Of a stretch of 64,000 nucleotides of DNA, positions 59,275 through 64,000 are shown one piece after another. This stretch comes from Sympetrum striolatum. Taxonomy: Eukaryota > Arthropoda > Insecta > Odonata > Libellulidae. The notes beneath the pieces are model-generated. The model was not told the DNA's origin. It saw nothing but the letters and a program-made list of their open reading frames with translations, and made no database searches. The stretch lies in assembly GCA_947579665.1 (NCBI GenBank), contig OX388348.1, positions 12,586,001 to 12,650,000 of the forward strand. The letters run 5' to 3'. Every line of letters begins with the position of its first letter. The first letter of the stretch is position 1. A program made the translations under genes and the position numbers.

Positions 59275-59545
59275 TGGTATAAATAAATAAATAAATGTTT
59301 GTTATGTCCAGCGGCAAGCCACTTAAGGACAACAGTAAATTACAGTAATGGAATCATAGCAGTAGAAACAAGGATATACTACAATATTAAACACTCTAGA
59401 TTAAACAAATAAGGAAATAAGGAAATAATGAATATATTTATGGTTCTTGAATCACGGATTACAGTTGGCAGGGAATTCCAGAAATGTATGTCAGAAACTG
59501 TAAATGGTTTGCGAAAGGTAGCGGATCTATATGACGGAACTTAAA
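59275..59545 (-). pseudogene. Non-LTR retrotransposon 3' end (jockey/CR1-like) with TTTA tail
   Basis: A 54-codon minus-strand frame (59540 down to 59379) reads SYRSATFRKPFTVSDIH then FWNSLPTVIRDSRTINIF and stops 15 codons later. The FWNSLP..IR.S.....F pattern is the hallmark C-terminus of jockey/CR1-superfamily ORF2 proteins. A roughly 100-base 3' UTR follows, ending in ATTTATTTATTTAT, a short repetitive tail of the kind used by non-LTR elements. A stop immediately upstream of the frame and the absence of all other domains show a 5'-truncated, dead copy. It differs from the LINE tail at 56515-56945, so two families are present. Confidence 0.85.
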
Positions 59546-61129
59546 AAGTACTGGAAGTTTATCAAGGGTATTAACGATGTTGGGAGAATAAAACGATTTC
59601 AATGCGTGCATTTACTTCGTGAAGCAACGAGAAAACCACCATGAGCCTCCAGTAGGTCCACGTGCGGACTTAAACCCTCAGTTTCTCCACTTCACAGACC
59701 CACCGATCACCACCATCATCGCACCGACGTCGGGACCTACCCGGCACCAACCAGAGAGTCATCCGCACTTTTTCGCATCCCCGAAACTATCGCGTTTCCT
59801 TCCGACAGAGCCGCTCAATATTGCGATGCAGACAGACCGCAAAAAAGCGCATCTCCCGAAACCGGCGACACGTGAACAACCGCGCAATCCCGTCGGAAGA
59901 TCCATCTGGGAACTTAAATACTACGCACAGTCAAAGGGACGGGGAAATGAAAACAGGGAGGGTAACATTACGGAAGGCGAAGGGCGGGAATGAATAAGAG
60001 ATGCAGGAGAGGGAAAGGAACGATCCGAGCGTAAGAGGAAAAGAAAGCAGGGAGAATTATAGGAGAGAGAGAGAGGAGGATGACTCCTGCAGACTTTTTC
60101 GCCCTCTTGTTAGGAAATAATGTTTCATTCATGACTCGCTTTTTTCCTTCCTTACGGAATAACTGGGTAAGGAGAGGACGTACTTGGGAGAGTGGCGCCG
60201 GAAATGGTGGGATGACAACGGAGAAAGTGGAAACTACGAAAATCAAATCAGCGATCGACAGTTAGCTACAAAAACAGAGCAAGTTGATAACAATAGAGAA
60301 TATGCACCAAGGAGTCAAGACAATAAGTAAAAACAGAGACAGAACATATAAACGAATAAGAGGAAGCAGTATATCATGATAAAGTAGTATGTACTGTAAG
60401 CTTTAAGACCAAAGAGGGAAGAATGTGTAAGGTTCGTTCAATTTGCCCTATTAAGATAGGTTTGGGCCTAACAACGTAGAAAATATCCGAAATAGAAACA
60501 TAGAATATATATGTTCTATAGTGCCTTATGTATCAGTAAGTTAGACACTTGCAGAGGAAGTGAATGAATAACAATGAATTCAAATTCATAACCAGAACAT
60601 AATGACCGGGACTCAAAGCGGAATCTTGGACTTTTTCGGTACTTATACAACCATTTCTATATAAACCTACACCAAAGATTTTGTTCCCATTAAAGGAAGA
60701 ATGTTTTATAATCAAACGATTTCCGTTATTGAATCATTGAAAATATTCTCTACAAATAAAAAATATAAGCAAAAGCATATTATCATCAGAAACTTGAATA
60801 AAATGACAATATGATATGCGACCGACAGGGCAAAACTGGATCTGTAAAATAAAACCAACTTCTTCCTAGGTTCCAATAACATCGTAGGAGTAAAAAACAA
60901 GCACTTCCTAGGGCAATAAGAATAATTTATCTAGGTGTCTTCAATCAAACACAAACAATGAACACGTGTTTCTCTGGCACAATGGAATAGAAAAGCTACG
61001 CAAAGCGATTCAAAATGATTGACTATTCAAAATATATCAAACCGCCTGCGAATAAACTAAAGCAATAAAAATATTATTCAGCCCTTAAAACACCAAAATG
61101 TACGATACGGGAAAATTTCGACTCATAAC
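59546..61129. other. No supported gene; island at 59600-60260
   Basis: The 124-codon plus-strand frame (59619-59993) is proline- and arginine-rich with no domain. A 92-codon minus-strand frame overlaps its end. Purine-rich runs dominate 59930-60080. AT-rich sequence follows. Confidence 0.35.
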
Positions 61130-61200
61130 ATCGGACTAAGCAGCCGAGCTTTTCAGCATCAACACTTCATCAGGGGAATTCTGTGGGCGTATGATTACCA
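61130..61200 (-). mobile_element. Penelope-like terminal core, candidate
   Basis: On the minus strand: CCCCTGATGAAGTGTTGATG, CTGAAAAGCTCGGCTGCTTA. CTGATGA, a weak hairpin and GAAA occur in the order seen at 41702-41726, and AGC/GCT could form a short stem. A pairing check fails at the expected cleavage position (a G follows), and no long flanking arms are present. It resembles the terminal motif of Penelope-like elements but is weaker than the first site. Confidence 0.3.
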
Positions 61201-62908
61201 AAGCATTACGGTCAGCTCCCATCCGAGGCCAGCCAAAAAACGAACCGAATCATGAATTTTAATGAAGACGATCTTGAACTCTAAACGCTTCTGGATTAAA
61301 GGAAAACAAAATGCGTTCGAAAGTCGGGCGAGCCGCCGAGAGGGGAGAAATAGCACATAATCCATAGCGGAGGGCAGTCGATGCGCACATGTTTCTTTCA
61401 TGAGAGATTAGGTGAGTGAAATATGAAGTAGGACGAAGAGATAATTGAATTGCAGACTCTGACAGAAACTTTTTCTTATCCCATACACCACCGCTAGCTG
61501 GAAGTAACTCGGAGAGACTGGATCGTCCACTAAATCCGTGCTTTTCCCAACGACTTGAGTCGATTGTTAGTTAAAATGTTTCTTTGGCAATTCTACAACA
61601 ATAATGAGCTTATGATTACCAAAGAAATACGTAATTTAATTAATAGCGATAAACGCAGTAAAAATCAAACATCTCGTAAACTCAATTATAGCCTATTGTT
61701 AAATTACATTGTTCTTTAACAATACTTCAACAATACAGAGTAAACAACAAAACAATGAAAGTTCTGCTGATTGCTGCGTATGTTATTTCCCAGAAATTAT
61801 AATTAAAAAATGTGGGAAAATTTTAATTTTCACCAAGTTTTGTTGACTCATCTCAATATAAAAATTAAACATTTCAGCTTAGTACAAAGAAAAATCTGTA
61901 CTTCTTCGTTTGAAGATCTCTCCTTGATTAATTAATAGGTTGGATGGATTGAAACACCATATACAAGGATAACTCAAATTGACGGAAATTTCTTCAAATG
62001 GACTCTCACGGGACTATATTAAAGTTATTGCAGGAATTTGTATCTACTATAAGGGTAAGAGTATTATTTTGAAAACTAATTGATACACATTTTGACGTTC
62101 AGCGACACAGAAAACGTTCCTAATCATACAAATAGAATTTATTCCATAATCGAGACGGAAATAAATTAAAGAAACCTTTTCTGTCACCCTGCACTACAAG
62201 ACCTAACTATGAGCTACATAGAATATTCAGGGGTAAGGTAATACAAAATTATGCTAACAATAAGATATAATTATATTCCGACTTCAATATTTTGCGTAAA
62301 TCGCAATTGATTAAAAAAGTAAAAAGTCCACAAGGCAAAATGGTCCTAGTATCACTTAATAAACTCGGAGATAAGAATAGCATTCAAAAATCCACAAAAT
62401 AAGGAAATGCAAGATTCCTCTTACGAATTCAAAAATAATATAGCACGAGAGAAAATGCAAAGCGGCAAAAAACAAATAGGATTACCCAATCCGGAAAGAT
62501 TGGCAAACCAATCCTGAATCGATTCGGAGTAAATTTTTCCACGCTAAAGCTAGAAAATAACCGGGGAATATAAATCTTTCTGCCCGAATAAATGAAGAAA
62601 TTAGATTTACTGGTCTGTGAAAAAATATAAAGAGAATTATGGCCCCTCTAGGAGATTCTTGGTTGAGAAATGCTGACCTCCGCCATTCTATTCCACAAGA
62701 AAAGGCTTGGGGTTTTTCTGGTCCCGTTCTGATATCCCAAGACCATCAGAGACAGGGATCTATTTTATCCAAGCCAGTTGTTTCCCATCAGATTAAAAAT
62801 TTATTATTTCTCTCCGTAAATTCGCGAGAATACTCTTCTTGCGGTATCCACGTGCAGGGACATGTCGCAATGGAAACGGTAAACAACATCTCCCGCCTCC
62901 GTTCTCCT
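61201..62908. other. No gene seen
   Basis: AT-rich with small GC rises at 61200-61560 and 62640-62900. The 109-codon plus-strand frame at 62639-62968 runs into an R3 repeat and has no domain. TATGATTACCAAAG occurs at both 61190 and 61611, probably by chance. Confidence 0.4.
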
Positions 62909-62998
62909 TTAAGCCAAACTATAATAAATTTTAATCGAGTTTTTTCAGCTCACTCCGAGCGAGGTTAAGCCATTTTGACTGCGAGTAGAGCTTTACCA
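62909..62998 (+). repeat. Repeat family R3, distant copy
   Basis: TTAAGCCAAAC, AAATTTTAATCGAGTTTTTT, CAGCTC, CCGAGCGAGGTTAAG, ATTTTGACTGCGAGTAGAGC and TTTACCA match 55890-55978 in order. The (TAAGC)n array is reduced here to a single unit, so the array expanded only at 55.6 kb or contracted here. Confidence 0.65.
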
Positions 62999-64000
62999 GT
63001 TTACTTATCATTTTTATTTCAGTTAATTAGAAAATACTGTAATTCAGGGTAGAGTGAATTTGAGGGTAAAGTAACTGAGGATAAAGTTAAGACTGTAATT
63101 GAGGGTAGAATTCAGGGGAAAAAATAGGGGAAGACATAAACAAAAGCTGTTGGATGACATAAGAGGAGGGGCAAACTATAAGGAAATGGCGCTTAGTAGG
63201 GACTTTTGAGTGTACATGAACCTACTGAAAGGTAATAATGAGAAGGTAACTTAAATAAATTGATGTTTAGAATAAAAAAATTCAAGTTTGATAGTTGCTG
63301 AAAATACGGTGTACGGAGAAGCCAATCGATACACTAAAAATCTATTTGTCACTTGATCCTAGCCTCTAGATTATGTTCGTCAAACTTAACTTCTTTACTG
63401 CTAATATTAACTTCCGAAAGTACATTCTCTGGCAAATTTACGATTGTTCATTAAATTCAGTAAAACGATTTGCAGAGAAACGAACACGAAAGAACTTTAT
63501 TCAACAATTATAAATGTTGGAATAGCGATGAATTATCGATAGAAAAGGGTACTGAATTGATAATAACGCAAACGGATGAGTAAAATTATTTATGAAAACA
63601 ATTAAGGAAACATTAAATTCATTTTTTAATCATAATAGCATGATGAAATTGAACTAGTGCCAAGTTAAGTATCAACATATCTTTGGTACTATTTTGACTC
63701 GTAATGGTATCTAGGAGAAAAATAATTTTCAAATCTCAGTCAAGATAAATATGATAGAAATTACTCATACAGCTCTATTATTAATATAATTATGGCCTTC
63801 CACGAAGAAACGCCTTCAAACATTTTTTAAATTTATTTAATTCAACAAAGGTGCGTTCCTTCAAACTTGGGTCCGTCGACAGGAAATAGCACAAAAAAAT
63901 TATATCACAAAATATTATAAAATGCATTTTGAAAACAACTGGGAACTCACCGTATAAAAATAATCAACAAACAAGTAGTTCTGAAGTGGCAAGAAATACA
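62999..64000. other. No gene; short G-rich repeat at 63040-63120
   Basis: GTAATTCAGGGTAGAG, TTGAGGGTAAAGT, CTGAGGATAAAGT and GTAATTGAGGGTAGAATTC form a small degenerate tandem run. From 63240 to the end the sequence is AT-rich with no ORF, RNA gene or repeat recognised. Confidence 0.45.

Noticed and set aside
59619..59993. Proline/arginine-rich 124-codon ORF
   Set aside because: No motif, low complexity, ends in a purine-rich tract; likely chance.
61190..61632. TATGATTACCAAAG occurring twice 420 bases apart, as possible target-site duplication
   Set aside because: Flanking sequences do not define an element between them; a match of this length in AT-rich DNA can be chance.
1..64000. CRISPR array, prophage, operon or other prokaryotic system
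   Set aside because: Composition, lack of long ORFs, and eukaryotic transposons throughout rule out a bacterial origin; no regularly spaced identical repeats with unique spacers occur.

Overview
The window reads as non-coding nuclear DNA of a metazoan, most likely an arthropod and probably an insect. It is AT-rich with islands of higher GC that keep their CpG dinucleotides. It carries a mariner copy, decayed non-LTR retrotransposon tails, tRNA-derived SINEs and a Penelope-type terminal repeat. No bacterial gene organisation is present: there are no long ORFs, no operons and no ribosome-binding sites. I found no host protein-coding exon I would defend. Apart from transposon remnants, every reading frame is short, and those in the GC-richer islands usually overlap on both strands, as chance ORFs do. 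The window is therefore intergenic or lies inside a very long intron. The species is inferred only loosely.

Layout. 1-9.3 kb: AT-rich sequence, GC-richer islands (about 0.7-1.0, 2.4-2.9 and 4.25-4.75 kb), one copy of dispersed family R1 (minus strand), a diverged tandem duplication at 5.3-5.7 kb and one copy of family R2 (8.7 kb). 9.3-13.2 kb: a second R1 copy, a 32-bp exact direct repeat inside a longer diverged pair, and four tRNA-like (SINE) segments. 13.2-23.4 kb: mostly single-copy, with a homeodomain-motif cluster (15.3 kb), a YY1/Pho-like motif cluster (18.4-18.6 kb), an R2 copy (19.3 kb) and a GAGTA-rich minisatellite (20.0-20.2 kb). 23.4-25.8 kb: a diverged segmental tandem duplication whose second unit was interrupted by an RTE-like LINE tail. 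29.3-30.1 kb: a nested local repeat. 35.0-35.8 kb: a roughly 54-bp tandem array and another tandem duplication. 36.4-36.8 kb: a piggyBac-like terminus and a 249-bp near-palindrome. 38-45 kb: two SINE copies (one with an 11-bp target-site duplication), a tandem duplication, a Penelope-type terminal structure with a hammerhead-like core, a 77-bp Tc1/mariner-type palindrome flanked by TA, an internally deleted mariner and another tandem duplication. 47.6-47.9 kb: a promoter-like GC island with an NRF1/Ewg palindrome. 53-64 kb: R1 and R3 copies, a pentamer array, two small inverted-repeat elements and three more LINE 3' fragments, all on the minus strand.

Nothing here forms a pathway or gene system. 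The coherent story is genome dynamics: repeated local tandem duplication of 100-1200 bp blocks (at least six independent cases), then divergence, with short elements inserted into them. The recognisable transposons are all inactive by sequence. Possible regulatory islands are inferred from motif clusters and base composition only.
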